A stretch of DNA of 64,000 nucleotides from Allobacillus saliphilus (GCF_018138385.1 NZ_JAGSIE010000020.1:1-64000), one strand, 5' to 3'; shown: positions 1 to 9,866, counted from the stretch's first letter. The notes: generated from the sequence alone by a model not told the origin. A program made the numbers and translations.

Positions 1-1
1 C

Positions 2-733
2 CAAACTACAGATCACGTTTCAAATTTGAAAAATCTAGATGAGATTGCATCTGCTAATGAACTGGCGGCTAATAAGGTTTCAGAAATTATCGAAGACGGT
101 CAGTTTCCACTCATATTAGGTGGGGACCACAGTATGGCAATCGGAACAATTGCTGGAGTGCAGAAGCATTATAATAATCTTGGTGTTATTTGGTATGATG
201 CACATGCTGATTTTAATACGGAGGAAACTTCACCTTCAGGAAATATCCATGGCATGTCACTTGCTGTTAACTTAGGCATGGGGCATGAAAAGTTGACTTC
301 AATTTTACAAAACAACCCAAAGATTAAACCTGAAAATGTAATTATTATTGGTGCTCGTTCAATCGATTCTGGTGAAAGAGAATTGATTAAAGAAAAAGGA
401 ATTAAAGTGTACACAGCACATGAAGTTGAACAACAAGGGATTGAATCAATTATAAAGGAAACCTTGAATGACTTATCGACTCGTACAGACGGAATTCATT
501 TGAGCTTCGATGTCGACTCGTTGGATCCAATTTATGTTCCTGGAACTGGGACACCGGTTGAAGGTGGCTTATCAATAAGAGAATCACATTATGCATTAAG
601 ATTGTTGAATGAATCTGAGAAAATCGTTTCAGCGGAATTCGTTGAAGTGAATCCGTTATTGGACGTTAAAAACCAAACGGCTGAGCGAACGGTTGAACTG
701 ATTGGTTCGTTATTAGGTGAAAGATATATATAA
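2..733 (+). CDS. rocF: Arginase, 5' end outside window
   Basis: Arginase hydrolyses arginine to ornithine and urea with a dinuclear Mn centre in the cytoplasm. The frame is open from the window edge (position 2), so the true start lies upstream; a TTG at 26 is internal. Visible metal-site motifs of the ureohydrolase family are GGDHS (about 115-130), DAHADFN (about 196-216), SFDVDSLDP (about 504-530) and the late EFVEVNP. The visible 243 residues are most of a protein that is usually about 300 residues long. It is followed by its own terminator and lies just upstream of sigW, an order that I recall from other Bacillaceae. Confidence 0.93.
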   Translation, partial: QTTDHVSNLKNLDEIASANELAANKVSEIIEDGQFPLILGGDHSMAIGTIAGVQKHYNNLGVIWYDAHADFNTEETSPSGNIHGMSLAVNLGMGHEKLTSILQNNPKIKPENVIIIGARSIDSGERELIKEKGIKVYTAHEVEQQGIESIIKETLNDLSTRTDGIHLSFDVDSLDPIYVPGTGTPVEGGLSIRESHYALRLLNESEKIVSAEFVEVNPLLDVKNQTAERTVELIGSLLGERYI

Positions 734-748
734 TACACTTTAAGTTAA

Positions 749-783
749 GGACTACCTGAGTTTGAGCAGGTAGTTCTTTTATT
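749..783 (+). terminator. Intrinsic terminator of rocF
   Basis: Arms ACTACCTG (751-758) and CAGGTAGT (767-774) enclose an 8-nt loop and are followed by TTCTTTTATT. It separates the arginase gene from the sigW operon. Confidence 0.8.
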
Positions 784-848
784 ATTCGATGTATTCACAA
801 CGCAGTCGGTAGCATGTAAACTTAAAGAAGTACATATTTTAAAACAAC

Positions 849-875
849 TGAATCTTAAATGATTAGTCAAACGTA
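849..875 (+). promoter_or_regulatory. Possible SigW-type autoregulatory promoter
   Basis: TGAATC (849-854) and CGTA (872-875) are separated by 17 nt, close to the SigW consensus TGAAAC-N16-CGTA, and sit 41 nt before the sigW start codon. SigW genes are known to be autoregulated. The -35 has one mismatch and the spacer is one base long, so this is tentative. Confidence 0.4.
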
Positions 876-916
876 TTACTATTATCTAGCCAACGTGGCG
901 AACAGAGGTCATATTA

Positions 917-1495
917 ATGGAGAATGAAATTAATCAAATCGTCAAACAGGTGAAAAAGGGCAATAAGGATGCCTTCGGGGTTATTATCGATACGTATGAA
1001 AGGCGGATTTACCAGCATTGTTACCGCTTATTAGGTAGCTTTCATGAGGCTGAGGAAGTAACCCAAGAAGCTTTCGTTAAAGCTTATACAAAAATCCATA
1101 CATTTAAAAACAAGCAAAGCTTTGCACCGTGGATTTATCGAATTGCGACGAACACTGCAGTTGATTGGATGCGAAAGAAAAAGCCGCTATACATACTAGA
1201 TCAACCAATGGCTGTCGGCGAAAACATAACATATTTAGATCACATAGAAAATACATCAGAAACACCGGAAGAGACCGTTGAACAGAAAGAAAATCAGGAC
1301 GAGATGCAGCAATACTTATTACAGTTACCAAGTAAGTACCGCGTTGTACTTGTATTGCGTTATATGGATGAATTTTCGTTAAAAGAAATCTCAGAAACGC
1401 TTGATTTACCTACAGGAACAATTAAAACTCATTTACACCGGGGAAGAGAAGCACTACGAAAGTTAATGCATGGACAATCGAAAGGAGGTCAGTGA
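917..1495 (+). CDS. sigW: ECF sigma factor SigW
   Basis: An extracytoplasmic-function sigma factor of 192 residues, the usual length. Region 2 spans roughly residues 25-95 (with AEEVTQEAFVKAY and the WIYRIATNTAVDWMRKKKP segment that melts and reads the -10), and region 4 roughly residues 128-183 (LRYMDEFSLKEISETLDLP then GTIKTHLHRGREALRK). SigW-type factors drive genes that protect the envelope against membrane-active agents. The identification rests on similarity to B. subtilis SigW and on the following rsiW, which starts 5 nt after the stop. RBS AGAGG lies upstream of the ATG. Confidence 0.93.
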   Translation: MENEINQIVKQVKKGNKDAFGVIIDTYERRIYQHCYRLLGSFHEAEEVTQEAFVKAYTKIHTFKNKQSFAPWIYRIATNTAVDWMRKKKPLYILDQPMAVGENITYLDHIENTSETPEETVEQKENQDEMQQYLLQLPSKYRVVLVLRYMDEFSLKEISETLDLPTGTIKTHLHRGREALRKLMHGQSKGGQ

Positions 1496-1499
1496 CGAG

Positions 1500-2114
1500 A
1501 TGGCTTGTACACATGGATATCAAGAAAAAATCCATCAATATATCGATCAAGAAATGAGCTACAATGAGGAGCTCTCATTGAAAAACCATTTAATGAATTG
1601 TGATTTTTGTTTACAACATTTTAGAGAATTGAAAGATGTTGAAAAACAACTAAAAAACTCACCTGCCGTCTCGCAGCCTTCAACATTCAAACAAGACATT
1701 ATTGACCGTCTGCCGAAAGAATCGAAATCAACAAAATTTGTCAAAACGATTAAAGAACACCCTTTTATTACAGCTTGTGCCGTGTTTTTGGTTATGTTAA
1801 TGACATCGGCATTCATTGAATTCCAATCCGATCAAGATGTATATGTTTCAAGCTATGAAGGAATTCAGGTAGAAGGGAACAGAGTGATTGTTCCAGAAGG
1901 TAAAGTGATTCATGGAGATCTGACGATTGAAAATGCAATCGTTGAAATTAAAGGGCATGTCAATGGAAATGTGACACTTGTAAATAGTGAGCTTGCTCGA
2001 GCTAATAACAATATCAGTGGAGAAATTGTACAAGTGAATCGTTTTTTGAAGTGGGCAGCAATCCGTTTTTCGCGGCAAGTCTCTGAGTTCTTTCAGCAAT
2101 TCAGCTATCAATGA
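1500..2114 (+). CDS. rsiW: Anti-sigma factor RsiW
   Basis: Single-pass membrane anti-sigma factor that holds SigW inactive until regulated proteolysis releases it. The zinc-binding anti-sigma motif H30-x3-C34-x2-C37 is intact, with a further Cys at residue 3. One membrane segment lies near residues 87-107 (ACAVFLVMLMTSAF), and the extracytoplasmic part has the short beta-strand pattern typical of RsiW. I chose ATG 1500 because AAAGGAGGT lies 10 nt upstream; a longer frame from 1470 would overlap sigW. Length 204 residues fits the family. Confidence 0.9.
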   Translation: MACTHGYQEKIHQYIDQEMSYNEELSLKNHLMNCDFCLQHFRELKDVEKQLKNSPAVSQPSTFKQDIIDRLPKESKSTKFVKTIKEHPFITACAVFLVMLMTSAFIEFQSDQDVYVSSYEGIQVEGNRVIVPEGKVIHGDLTIENAIVEIKGHVNGNVTLVNSELARANNNISGEIVQVNRFLKWAAIRFSRQVSEFFQQFSYQ

Positions 2115-2134
2115 AACACATAGTAAATATACTC

Positions 2135-2175
2135 AAACGTCCTTTTTCTTATTTGAAGAAATTGGACGTTTTCAT
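2135..2175 (+). terminator. Hairpin after rsiW
   Basis: AAACGTCC (2135-2142) pairs with GGACGTTT (2164-2171), with an inner TTCTT/AAGAA pairing; the T tract is short (TTTTCAT). It probably attenuates or ends the sigW-rsiW transcript before cdaA. Confidence 0.55.
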
Positions 2176-2209
2176 ATTTAATCTAACGGAAAATGTAAAT
2201 GAGGGACAT

Positions 2210-2223
2210 AGTTATGCTATAAT
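2210..2223 (+). promoter_or_regulatory. Extended -10 promoter for cdaA operon
   Basis: TATAAT (2218-2223) preceded by TG-C (2215-2217) makes an extended -10 element 54 nt before cdaA. No good -35 is visible 17 nt upstream, as is common for extended -10 promoters. Confidence 0.5.
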
Positions 2224-2276
2224 AAAAGGTACATTTGAGAGAACGGTAAACTGATATTGATGAAGGAAGTGTGGGC

Positions 2277-3098
2277 ATGAGCTGGGAAGAATTTAACCTC
2301 CTCGATATTTTGCGAATCGTTGTGGACATTGCCCTCGTTTGGTTTGTTATCTATAAATTATTTTCCGTGATTCGTGGAACGAAAGCGGTTCAATTATTAC
2401 AAGGGATATTCGTCATATTAGCCATTTGGTTATTGAGTTCATTTTTCGAACTCCAAACCGTGCAATGGTTAGTCTACCAAGCGATTGATTGGGGTTTCTT
2501 AGCAGTCATTATTTTATTTCAGCCAGAAATCCGGCGAGCTTTGGAACAATTGGGAAGAGGAAGTTTGTTTTCTCGATATTCGCAATCCGAGGAAAAAACG
2601 ATTCAAGATTCAATTGAAGCAATTATTAAATCCTGTAATTATATGAGTAAAAGAAGAATTGGCGCATTAATGTCTATTGAGCGCGAGACGGGCCTGAATG
2701 ATTACATTGAAACGGGAATTCCAGTAGGCGGGAAGCTGACAAGTGAACTGCTAACCAATATTTTTATTCCGAATGCGCCGTTACATGATGGAGCTGTCGT
2801 TATTCGAAATGATGAAATCGTCGCCGCCGCATGTTATTTACCATTAAGTGAAAGTCCATTCATTTCTAAAGAATTAGGTACAAGACATAGAGCGGCAATG
2901 GGAATAAGTGAAGTGACCGATGCCTTAACGATTATTGTATCTGAAGAGACAGGTCATATTTCTTGCTCAAAAAATGGCGAGCTTCACCGCCAATTGGATG
3001 AAGAAAAACTACGTAAGATCCTTGTGAAAGAACTGAATGTGTTGGAAAACTCCTCAACATCCAAGTCGTGGAATTGGAGGGGGAAATCAAATGGATAA
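2277..3098 (+). CDS. cdaA: Diadenylate cyclase CdaA
   Basis: Membrane-bound cyclase that makes the second messenger c-di-AMP from two ATP. Three N-terminal membrane segments (roughly residues 10-85) precede the DAC domain, whose catalytic signatures are both present: LHDGAVVIR near residue 170 and GTRHRAAMG near residue 205. ATG 2277 follows AAGGAAGT; a GTG at 2271 is too close to that RBS. Length is 273 residues, as expected. The gene overlaps the start of cdaR by 8 bp, the conserved cdaA-cdaR-glmM arrangement, in which CdaR and GlmM modulate the cyclase. Confidence 0.96.
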   Translation: MSWEEFNLLDILRIVVDIALVWFVIYKLFSVIRGTKAVQLLQGIFVILAIWLLSSFFELQTVQWLVYQAIDWGFLAVIILFQPEIRRALEQLGRGSLFSRYSQSEEKTIQDSIEAIIKSCNYMSKRRIGALMSIERETGLNDYIETGIPVGGKLTSELLTNIFIPNAPLHDGAVVIRNDEIVAAACYLPLSESPFISKELGTRHRAAMGISEVTDALTIIVSEETGHISCSKNGELHRQLDEEKLRKILVKELNVLENSSTSKSWNWRGKSNG

Positions 3099-4332
3099 AT
3101 GGTTGAAAAGCCCATGGTTTACAAGAGTTGTTTCACTGTTTTTAGCCATCTTGTTATACGTTACTGTAGCGATTGATGAAGCGAACTCACAAACGCCAAG
3201 TAACACGCTTTTACCTTCTTCTTCAACCGATGTGACAACAATCAATGATATCCCTTTGCAAGTATCAATGAATGACGAAAAATACGTTGTACGGGGTGTT
3301 CCTGAAACGGTTGATATTTCAATAGAAGGACCTAAAAGTGTTGTCATGCAGACAGCGAGACAGCGCGATTTTGATGTTTACATTGATCTGAATGAATATG
3401 AAGCAGGTGTACATAATGTCGACCTGCAGCATAATGGGTTGTCGAATCAGTTAACGGTATATGTTGAACCGGAGACTGTCGAAGTCATTTTAGAAGAAAG
3501 AGCAACGGAGACCTTTCCATTGGAAAAAGAGTACATTGGTCAAGGAGATGCTGATATAACAGAAGTGTTTGCTGAAGAGCCAACAATTGAGCCAAAGGAA
3601 GTCGAAGTGACTGGTTCAAAATCAGAAATAGATAAAATCGCAACTGTGAGAGCTTTAATCAATTTTAATGAATTAGAGGCGGAAGGTGAAGTCACGAACA
3701 TTCCGATTCGTGTGTACGATAACCAAGGAAATGAACTGAATGTATTTGTGACACCTACAAATGCATCCGTAAAAGCAGATGTGTCTGTGCGTGACCGTCG
3801 TTATCCGATACAATACGAAAAAATTGGGGAACTGGATGATGGCCTTGTATTAGAGTCGATTAATATTCACCCAGTTTCAGCAACACTGCATGCCAAAGAA
3901 GAACGATTAGATCAAATAAGCGCATTGGATCCATTGGAAATAGATTTATCTGAAATTACCGAATCGACCACCATCGAAATGGATGTTCCAAGACCATCCG
4001 ACACAACAAAAATTGAACCGGAAACTGTTGAAGTTGAAATTAACGTATCTGAAGCACAAGAAAAAGTATTTGAAGAGATGGAAATTGAAATTGAAGATGC
4101 ACCAGAAGATGCAACAATTACATTTGTTGATCGCGATGAGCCAGTTATTGATATAACAGCGATTGGTACGAAAGAAGACTTGGAAAAATTAGAGCGAAAA
4201 GATGTACGAGCTTGGATCAACGTCAGTGAGTATGTCGAAGGCGAAGTATTTGCAGAAATAAAATTAGAAGGACCAGAAAACATTCGTTTACGCACAGAAG
4301 AAGAAAGAATACGTATACAAATCGAACAATAG
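3091..4332 (+). CDS. cdaR: CdaA regulatory protein CdaR (YbbR)
   Basis: Extracytoplasmic regulator of CdaA. One N-terminal membrane anchor (about residues 10-28, [17 protein letters not shown]) is followed by repeated YbbR domains of about 80-90 residues; four can be recognised by the recurring pattern of a PxxVxVxG-like motif and strongly acidic strands. ATG 3091 is supported by GGAGGGGG about 7 nt upstream and gives 413 residues. An earlier in-frame start at 3037 would lie deep inside cdaA. The protein is very acidic. It is translationally coupled to cdaA and sits 22 bp before glmM. Confidence 0.93.
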   Translation: MDKWLKSPWFTRVVSLFLAILLYVTVAIDEANSQTPSNTLLPSSSTDVTTINDIPLQVSMNDEKYVVRGVPETVDISIEGPKSVVMQTARQRDFDVYIDLNEYEAGVHNVDLQHNGLSNQLTVYVEPETVEVILEERATETFPLEKEYIGQGDADITEVFAEEPTIEPKEVEVTGSKSEIDKIATVRALINFNELEAEGEVTNIPIRVYDNQGNELNVFVTPTNASVKADVSVRDRRYPIQYEKIGELDDGLVLESINIHPVSATLHAKEERLDQISALDPLEIDLSEITESTTIEMDVPRPSDTTKIEPETVEVEINVSEAQEKVFEEMEIEIEDAPEDATITFVDRDEPVIDITAIGTKEDLEKLERKDVRAWINVSEYVEGEVFAEIKLEGPENIRLRTEEERIRIQIEQ

Positions 4333-4354
4333 TTCAGATGAAGGAGTGAACAAT

Positions 4355-5701
4355 ATGGGAAAGTATTTTGGTACGGATGGAGTTAGAGGAGTTGCAAACA
4401 AAGATTTAACACCAGAACTGGCCTTTAAGTTAGGTCGTTATGGCGCTCATATATTAACAAAGGATGCGACAGAAAAACCGCGTATTTTAGTAGGGAAAGA
4501 TACACGAATTTCAGGTGAAATGCTTGAGAGTGCACTGATTGCTGGAATCCTATCAGCAGGCGTAGACGTCATGCGCTTAGGCGTCATCTCTACACCAGGA
4601 GTTGCTTATTTAACAAAGGCTTCCGGAGCACAAGCAGGAGTCATGATCTCTGCTTCGCATAATCCGGTAGAAGACAATGGAATTAAGTTCTTTGGAGCAA
4701 GTGGATATAAATTAAGTGATGAAAACGAAGAGGCTATTGAACAATTAATTGACGGAGAGGACGAGCTTGAACGTCCAGTTGCTGGTGACGTTGGTCAAAT
4801 CATCGATTATTTTGAAGGCGCTCAGAAATATATCCAACATTTGAAGGACACGGTTGATGTTGACTTTGATGACGTCAAGGTTGTACTTGATTGTGCACAC
4901 GGCGCTACCTCATGGATTGCCTCTCACTTATTCGGCGATCTTGAAGCGGACATCCAATCGATTGGTGCAGCACCGAATGGACTGAATATTAATGATGGCT
5001 ATGGATCAACGAGTCCTGAAAACTTACAGAAAGCTGTACTCGATCAAGGTGCAGATATCGGACTTGCTTTTGACGGTGATGGTGACCGGTTGATTGCTGT
5101 CGATGAAAAAGGAAATATTATTGATGGCGACCGAATCATGTACATTTGCGGGAAGCATATGAAAGAAAAAGGTCAGTTGAATAACGACACGGTTGTAACG
5201 ACAATCATGAGTAATATTGGTCTATATCGAGCGTTTGATGAAATCGGCATTACATCGGATAAAACAGCTGTAGGCGACCGTTATGTCATGGAGGAAATGG
5301 TGAAACAAGGCCATAACTTTGGTGGGGAACAATCTGGACACCTTATCTTCCTAGACCATAATACGACTGGTGACGGCATGCTTTCAGGGCTGCAATTGAT
5401 TAATGTCATGGTGGAAAAAGAAAAATCATTATCCGAGTTAGCTAGTGAGATTGAAATTTTCCCACAGGTTTTGAAAAACGTTCGTGTATTGGATAAAAAC
5501 GAAGTACTGACAAGTAACGTCATTCAAGAAGAGATTGATCTCGTTGAGGAAAATCTTGGAGATAAAGGCCGAGTACTTGTTCGACCTTCTGGTACAGAGC
5601 CTGTCGTTCGTGTTATGGTGGAAGCTCCGACAAAAGAAGAATGTGAAAAAGCAGTCGATCAAGTTGTCGAAGCAATTGAGAAAACGTTTGGCTTAAAATA
5701 A
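4355..5701 (+). CDS. glmM: Phosphoglucosamine mutase GlmM
   Basis: Converts glucosamine-6-phosphate to glucosamine-1-phosphate on the way to UDP-GlcNAc and the cell wall. The phosphoserine loop SASHNP has its catalytic Ser at residue 101; the Mg-binding DGDGDR lies near residue 240 and the sugar-binding GGEQSGH near residue 325; the C-terminal phosphate-binding RPSGTEP is present. Start ATG 4355 follows AAGGAGTG. Length 448 residues is standard. It is in the cdaA-cdaR-glmM operon and is known in other Firmicutes to bind and restrain CdaA. Confidence 0.96.
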   Translation: MGKYFGTDGVRGVANKDLTPELAFKLGRYGAHILTKDATEKPRILVGKDTRISGEMLESALIAGILSAGVDVMRLGVISTPGVAYLTKASGAQAGVMISASHNPVEDNGIKFFGASGYKLSDENEEAIEQLIDGEDELERPVAGDVGQIIDYFEGAQKYIQHLKDTVDVDFDDVKVVLDCAHGATSWIASHLFGDLEADIQSIGAAPNGLNINDGYGSTSPENLQKAVLDQGADIGLAFDGDGDRLIAVDEKGNIIDGDRIMYICGKHMKEKGQLNNDTVVTTIMSNIGLYRAFDEIGITSDKTAVGDRYVMEEMVKQGHNFGGEQSGHLIFLDHNTTGDGMLSGLQLINVMVEKEKSLSELASEIEIFPQVLKNVRVLDKNEVLTSNVIQEEIDLVEENLGDKGRVLVRPSGTEPVVRVMVEAPTKEECEKAVDQVVEAIEKTFGLK

Positions 5702-5712
5702 CATAGGTTATA

Positions 5713-5750
5713 AGAGAGTGTAGAGTTAAAAAACTCTATACTCTTTTTTA
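5713..5750 (+). terminator. Terminator after glmM
   Basis: Arms AGAGTGTAGAGTT (5715-5727) and AACTCTATACTCT (5732-5744) with one internal G-U/A-C variation, followed by TTTTTTAA. It insulates the cdaA operon from glmS. Confidence 0.85.
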
Positions 5751-5758
5751 ACTTTCTG

Positions 5759-5787
5759 TTGACGAATCGATTGAATGTATTTAAAAT
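5759..5787 (+). promoter_or_regulatory. Sigma-A promoter of glmS
   Basis: TTGACG (5759-5764), a 17-nt spacer and TAAAAT (5782-5787). A transcript from here would start around 5794 and carry the ribozyme in its leader. Confidence 0.7.
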
Positions 5788-5839
5788 GATAACGTTACAC
5801 TTATTTGGAAAAAGCAAGGAGGGTAGAAGAGAAAGTTAT

Positions 5840-6003
5840 AATTAAAGCGCCTGGACTATTTTCTGTACGGTTACGAAAATAGTTGACGAGGAGGAGGTTA
5901 ATCGATGTTTTCGGCGGATGCCTCCCGGTTGCCCATCTCAACTGCTATGTTTGTGGTTAAAGCATGAAGGTGACTTCATGTACAAAGCTGCAGACTAGAT
6001 GGA
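5840..6003 (+). ncRNA. glmS ribozyme (GlcN6P-sensing)
   Basis: A self-cleaving riboswitch activated by glucosamine-6-phosphate. The conserved parts are all here in order: the cleavage site context AAAGCGCCTGGAC (cleavage predicted between A5846 and G5847), GACGAGGAGGAGG with ATCGA near 5884-5905, CGGCGGATGCCTCCCGG near 5912-5930, and the 3' core GTTAAAGCATGAAGGTGAC through GCAGACTAGATGG ending about 6002. Cleavage marks the downstream glmS mRNA for decay, giving feedback on GlcN6P synthesis. Confidence 0.95.
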
Positions 6004-6017
6004 CATAACAAACACGA

Positions 6018-6068
6018 GAAAGGGGCAAACGAATGCCCCACATAAAAGGATATTTGTTTGCCTCTTTC
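6018..6068 (+). other. Alternative hairpins between ribozyme and glmS
   Basis: A 13-bp pairing joins 6018-6030 with 6056-6068 (one G-U), while a competing compact hairpin pairs GGGGCA (6022-6027) with TGCCCC (6034-6039). Both use the same G-rich arm, so they exclude each other. The longer one ends only 5 nt before the GGAGG of the glmS RBS (6073-6077). Seen in sequence; any switching role is inference. Confidence 0.5.
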
Positions 6069-6085
6069 CATTGGAGGTAAATAGT

Positions 6086-7888
6086 ATGTGCGGAATTGTT
6101 GGATATATCGGGGAAAATGATGCAAAAGGAATTTTATTGAATGGCTTAGAAAAACTTGAATATCGGGGGTATGATTCAGCTGGTATTGCTGTTCAATCGA
6201 CTAACGATCTCAAGCTTTTCAAAGTAAAAGGTCGGATTGCGACACTTCGGGAAGCGGTCGATGAGACCTTTGATGCAACAGTCGGAATCGGTCATACACG
6301 TTGGGCGACCCATGGTGAACCAAGTGAGACGAACGCCCATCCCCATGTGAGTCAATCAGGTCGTTATATACTTGTACACAATGGGGTTATCGAAAACTAT
6401 CAGGAATTGAAAAATGACTATCTAGCTGACATTGATCTTGTCAGTGAAACAGACACAGAAGTCATTGTGCAGTTAATCGAGCAATTAGCGGATGAAACAG
6501 GATCAACCATTGAAGCATTCCGGAAAACGATTGCTCTATTGGATGGATCCTATGCGATTGCTTTACTGGATAAAGAAGACAAAGAAACAATTTATGTGGC
6601 GAAAAATAAAAGCCCGCTACTCGTTGGATTAGGAGAAGGATTCAATGTCGTCTCCAGTGACTCCATGGCAATGCTTCAAGTCACCGATCAATTCGTGGAA
6701 TTAATGGACGAAGAGCTTGTCATTGTTCAAGAAGATCAAGTGACGATTCAAAAGCTCGATGGCACAAACGTTAACCGCGAGCCATTTGAAGTAGATATGG
6801 ATCTGGATGATATTGAAAAAGGAACCTATCCACATTTTATGCTGAAAGAAATCGACGAACAGCCTTTTGTCATGCGTAAAATCATTCAGGAGTATCAAAA
6901 TGAGTCCGATCAAATCAAACTCGATGAAGGTGTTCGAAATGCCATGAAAGCATGCGACCGTGTGTATATCATCGCAGCGGGAACGAGCTATCATGCAGGA
7001 CTTATTGGAAAAGAGATGCTTGAGAAAGTAGCAGAAGTACCGACAGAAGTGCATATAGCCAGCGAATTTTCCTATAATATGCCATTGCTGTCTGAGAAAC
7101 CATTATTCATCTTTATTTCGCAAAGTGGAGAAACAGCAGATTTACGCGCCGTGTTAGTGGAGATTAAAAAACTAGGACATCCATCCATTACGATGACGAA
7201 TGTACCCGGATCAACCCTTTCTCGTGAAGCCACTCACACGCTGCATTTACTCGCAGGACCGGAAATTGCTGTCGCATCCACTAAAGCCTATACGGCTCAA
7301 CTGGCTGTACTCACAATACTTGCTGTCGACACAGCACAGGCAAAGGGAATCGAGTTGGGCTTTGACCCATTGAAAGAACTAGCCATTGTCGGTAACGCAA
7401 TGGAGGCCCTATGCGATCAAAAAGACCAATTTGAAAAAATTGCTTATCAATTTTTATATACGACACGAAACTGTTTCTTCATTGGACGCGGAATGGATTA
7501 CCACGTGGCCTTGGAAGGAGCACTGAAGCTGAAGGAGATTTCGTATATCCAAGCAGAAGGCTTCGCAGGCGGTGAACTGAAACACGGAACGATTGCATTA
7601 ATTGAAGAAGGCACACCAGTTATTGCCCTATCCACGCAAGAACACGTGAATAACTTAATTCGCAGTAACGTTCAAGAAGTGGAAGCAAGAGGCGCAAACG
7701 TGTGCATGATAACAAGAGAAGGATTGGAACGTCCAGGAGATGATGTCGTCATCCAAGATGTGCATCCATTGCTCGCACCACTTGTCACGGTTTTACCACT
7801 TCAGCTAATGGCTTATTATGCAGCACTTCATCGTAACTGTGACGTTGATAAGCCGAGGAATTTGGCTAAGAGCGTGACGGTGGAGTAG
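6086..7888 (+). CDS. glmS: Glutamine-fructose-6-P aminotransferase GlmS
   Basis: Makes glucosamine-6-phosphate from fructose-6-phosphate and glutamine, the first step to UDP-GlcNAc. The class-II glutaminase domain (about 1-230) starts M-C-G-I-V-G, so Cys becomes the N-terminal nucleophile; THTRWATHG-type and HNG motifs follow. Two SIS sugar-isomerase domains follow (about 285-430 and 455-590), with [11 protein letters not shown] and the C-terminal [15 protein letters not shown] 6086 is required by the Cys at position 2 and follows GGAGG; a longer in-frame extension to 5999 runs into the ribozyme. 600 residues, as usual. Confidence 0.97.
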   Translation: MCGIVGYIGENDAKGILLNGLEKLEYRGYDSAGIAVQSTNDLKLFKVKGRIATLREAVDETFDATVGIGHTRWATHGEPSETNAHPHVSQSGRYILVHNGVIENYQELKNDYLADIDLVSETDTEVIVQLIEQLADETGSTIEAFRKTIALLDGSYAIALLDKEDKETIYVAKNKSPLLVGLGEGFNVVSSDSMAMLQVTDQFVELMDEELVIVQEDQVTIQKLDGTNVNREPFEVDMDLDDIEKGTYPHFMLKEIDEQPFVMRKIIQEYQNESDQIKLDEGVRNAMKACDRVYIIAAGTSYHAGLIGKEMLEKVAEVPTEVHIASEFSYNMPLLSEKPLFIFISQSGETADLRAVLVEIKKLGHPSITMTNVPGSTLSREATHTLHLLAGPEIAVASTKAYTAQLAVLTILAVDTAQAKGIELGFDPLKELAIVGNAMEALCDQKDQFEKIAYQFLYTTRNCFFIGRGMDYHVALEGALKLKEISYIQAEGFAGGELKHGTIALIEEGTPVIALSTQEHVNNLIRSNVQEVEARGANVCMITREGLERPGDDVVIQDVHPLLAPLVTVLPLQLMAYYAALHRNCDVDKPRNLAKSVTVE

Positions 7889-7985
7889 AGAATCGATTAG
7901 ATTATTCTTGTTGAAATCTCAGTAATTCAATGAACAAAGTTTGAATTTTATCTATGAAGATCACAGTTTAATAAGCTATAATAAT

Positions 7986-8020
7986 AAGGGTTCCCGTGAA
8001 AATGGGAACTCTTTCTTTTT
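7986..8020 (+). terminator. Terminator of glmS
   Basis: GGGTTCCC (7988-7995) pairs with GGGAACTC (8004-8011), followed by TTTCTTTTTTT. Confidence 0.9.
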
Positions 8021-8085
8021 TTAGCATTCAATTTTGAAAAAGTCTCTAAACCTATCGTAATTGAATTCAATCAAGGGGTGTCTAA

Positions 8086-9507
8086 ATGTTCAACGGAGAA
8101 GAACGAATCATATTAACTGTAACTGTTTTCGTTTACTTTATCTTTTTATTTGTATTGGCCTTATATATGAACCGGAAAACGAAAACGTATGAAGATTATA
8201 ATGTTGCCGGGAGATCAGTAGGTCTATTTCCGATCATGTTAACGTTTATTGGAACTGGTGTTGGTGGATCAACCTTATTAGGTTATATGGAGAATGGTTA
8301 TCGTTTAGGCATGGGCGAGCAGTGGATCAATATCACCATGCTCTTTTCTATCATAATTTTTGCTTCATTCTTATTGAAACGAGTGAGGAAGCTTGGCGAA
8401 GTACATAACATGGTCACGTTGGGTGACTATACGGCTTTGCGCTATGGTGAAAAGGCTCGTATTCCTACGGTGATTAGTGTCTTGTTTTCCTATTGTGCGA
8501 TGACAGGCATGCAGTTTGTCGCAATCGGGACCATTTTAAATTTAATCATCGGGCTTGATATGACACTCGGTATTGTCCTTGGTTGGCTTATTTTAACCTT
8601 GAAAACATACTTAGGTGGGCTGAAAGCGGTCATTTGGCAGGATGTTTTTCACGGGACCATTCAGACATTGGGTATTGTCATCTTGTTTGTGGTAGTGGTA
8701 GTAGCTGCAGGCGGTTGGGAGCTGATTGCTGAGAATGCCCGTTCAATGAATGAAGAAAGCATGATCAGTATCTTAAATATCGAAACAAGCGAGATCTTCG
8801 TTTATCTCTTGACGTTGGGTGTTTATCAATTTATTCGCCAGGACCTTTGGCAGCGTGTTTGGGCAGCGAAGAGTATGGAAACAGCGAGAAACGGTTATTG
8901 GATTTCAATGATTATCGCCATTGGTTTAGCTGCGTTGGTTGTTGCCATTGGGGTATTCAGTCGTTACGGGTTAAATCTAGAAGGTGTTGACCCAGCACTC
9001 ATTTATTATGGTGTCATCGGGGAGTTATTTCCTTTCTCTCTAGTAGTTGTGATGATTGTTGTGCTTTTGGCAACGGTCATATCGAGTGCAGACTCGTTCT
9101 TTATCGCAGGCTCATCTTCCATCGCGAATGATTTAATCAGACCGAACGTAAAACAATCCGATAACAAGAAGATGTTAGCCTATAGTAAGATTTCTGTGTT
9201 AATTGTATCGGTTATTGCTCTTGTATTTTCTTTGGCGATTCCGGGATTAGTGAACCTCATGGTAACAGGGACTGCCATGTCAGTTTCCGGATTGCTCGCA
9301 CCGGTTTTGTTTGGACTGTTCTGGAAAAGAGTAACGAAGCTTGCGGGGCTTGCTTCCATGTGGGGTGGACTGCTTACGGCCGTCATCTGGCAGGTTTTAG
9401 GACATCCTTTTGGCTTGCATCCTATTTTTATCGGGTTACCTATATCTATAGGCATATTGTTGGTTGTTACGTTCTTTACCAAAAATAAACAACAAGTTGT
9501 TTTTTAA
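8086..9507 (+). CDS. Sodium:solute symporter family protein
   Basis: A 473-residue multi-spanning membrane protein of the SSS family, with about 13 hydrophobic segments along its length. Family features seen are the N-terminal GRSVGLFPIMLTFIGTGVGG segment after the first helix, the tight TYLGGLKAVIWQD loop in the middle, and SSADSFFIAGSSSIANDL near residue 350, which carries the serine-rich Na+ site. The substrate cannot be told from sequence. ATG 8086 follows AAGGGGTG. It stands alone between the glmS terminator and a poorly coding stretch; a monocistronic gene is likely. Confidence 0.88.
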   Translation: MFNGEERIILTVTVFVYFIFLFVLALYMNRKTKTYEDYNVAGRSVGLFPIMLTFIGTGVGGSTLLGYMENGYRLGMGEQWINITMLFSIIIFASFLLKRVRKLGEVHNMVTLGDYTALRYGEKARIPTVISVLFSYCAMTGMQFVAIGTILNLIIGLDMTLGIVLGWLILTLKTYLGGLKAVIWQDVFHGTIQTLGIVILFVVVVVAAGGWELIAENARSMNEESMISILNIETSEIFVYLLTLGVYQFIRQDLWQRVWAAKSMETARNGYWISMIIAIGLAALVVAIGVFSRYGLNLEGVDPALIYYGVIGELFPFSLVVVMIVVLLATVISSADSFFIAGSSSIANDLIRPNVKQSDNKKMLAYSKISVLIVSVIALVFSLAIPGLVNLMVTGTAMSVSGLLAPVLFGLFWKRVTKLAGLASMWGGLLTAVIWQVLGHPFGLHPIFIGLPISIGILLVVTFFTKNKQQVVF

Positions 9508-9538
9508 AGATGTGTTTGAGTCATAAGATCCAATCCTA

Positions 9539-9775
9539 TTGGAGTTTCCGGAAGAAATTTTAACTGAACGGTTACATACGTTTGTTGATGATTCTTGGGC
9601 AATAAATACTGCTACAGGCTGGTGTCGGTGTTTGGATGTGTTTGGCCAGATCGTCATGGGTAATCCGATTAATTGGCAAGATAACTCAGCTAGGTACGTG
9701 AGGTCTATCGTGAAGCGTTTAGTAAGTGACAAACAATTTAAGCAGCAGTGGAGTCGAGCTATCTATGACAGGTAG
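9539..9775 (+). other. Doubtful 78-codon ORF after the symporter
   Basis: An open frame from TTG 9539 runs 78 codons and stops inside a terminator hairpin. It has no visible RBS, no similarity that I recognise, and an ordinary amino acid make-up with several Trp and Arg. It could be a decayed gene or chance. The rest of the stretch between the symporter and 9867 holds only the terminator and the ECF promoter listed separately. Confidence 0.2.
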
Positions 9776-9790
9776 CTCTTCTTTTTTTAC
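9756..9790 (+). terminator. Intrinsic terminator
   Basis: GAGCTATCT (9756-9764) pairs with AGGTAGCTC (9770-9778, one G-U), followed by TTCTTTTTTT. It lies 250 nt after the symporter stop and probably ends that transcript. Confidence 0.8.
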
Positions 9791-9812
9791 TTTTGTATAA
9801 ATAAGAATTAGT

Positions 9813-9838
9813 TGTAACTTATGGTGGACTTATCCGTC
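9813..9838 (+). promoter_or_regulatory. ECF-type promoter of the sigma/anti-sigma fusion
   Basis: TGTAAC (9813-9818), exactly 16 nt, then CGTC (9835-9838): a textbook ECF sigma promoter, 28 nt before the start codon. Such promoters precede autoregulated ECF operons of the SigM/SigV/SigX type. Confidence 0.7.
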
Positions 9839-9866
9839 TTTACCGTTGATGAAAGGGGGGGGAAGC

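Noticed and set aside
3912-4295. 127-codon minus-strand ORF rich in Ser and Ile
   Set aside because: Antisense shadow of the acidic cdaR gene.
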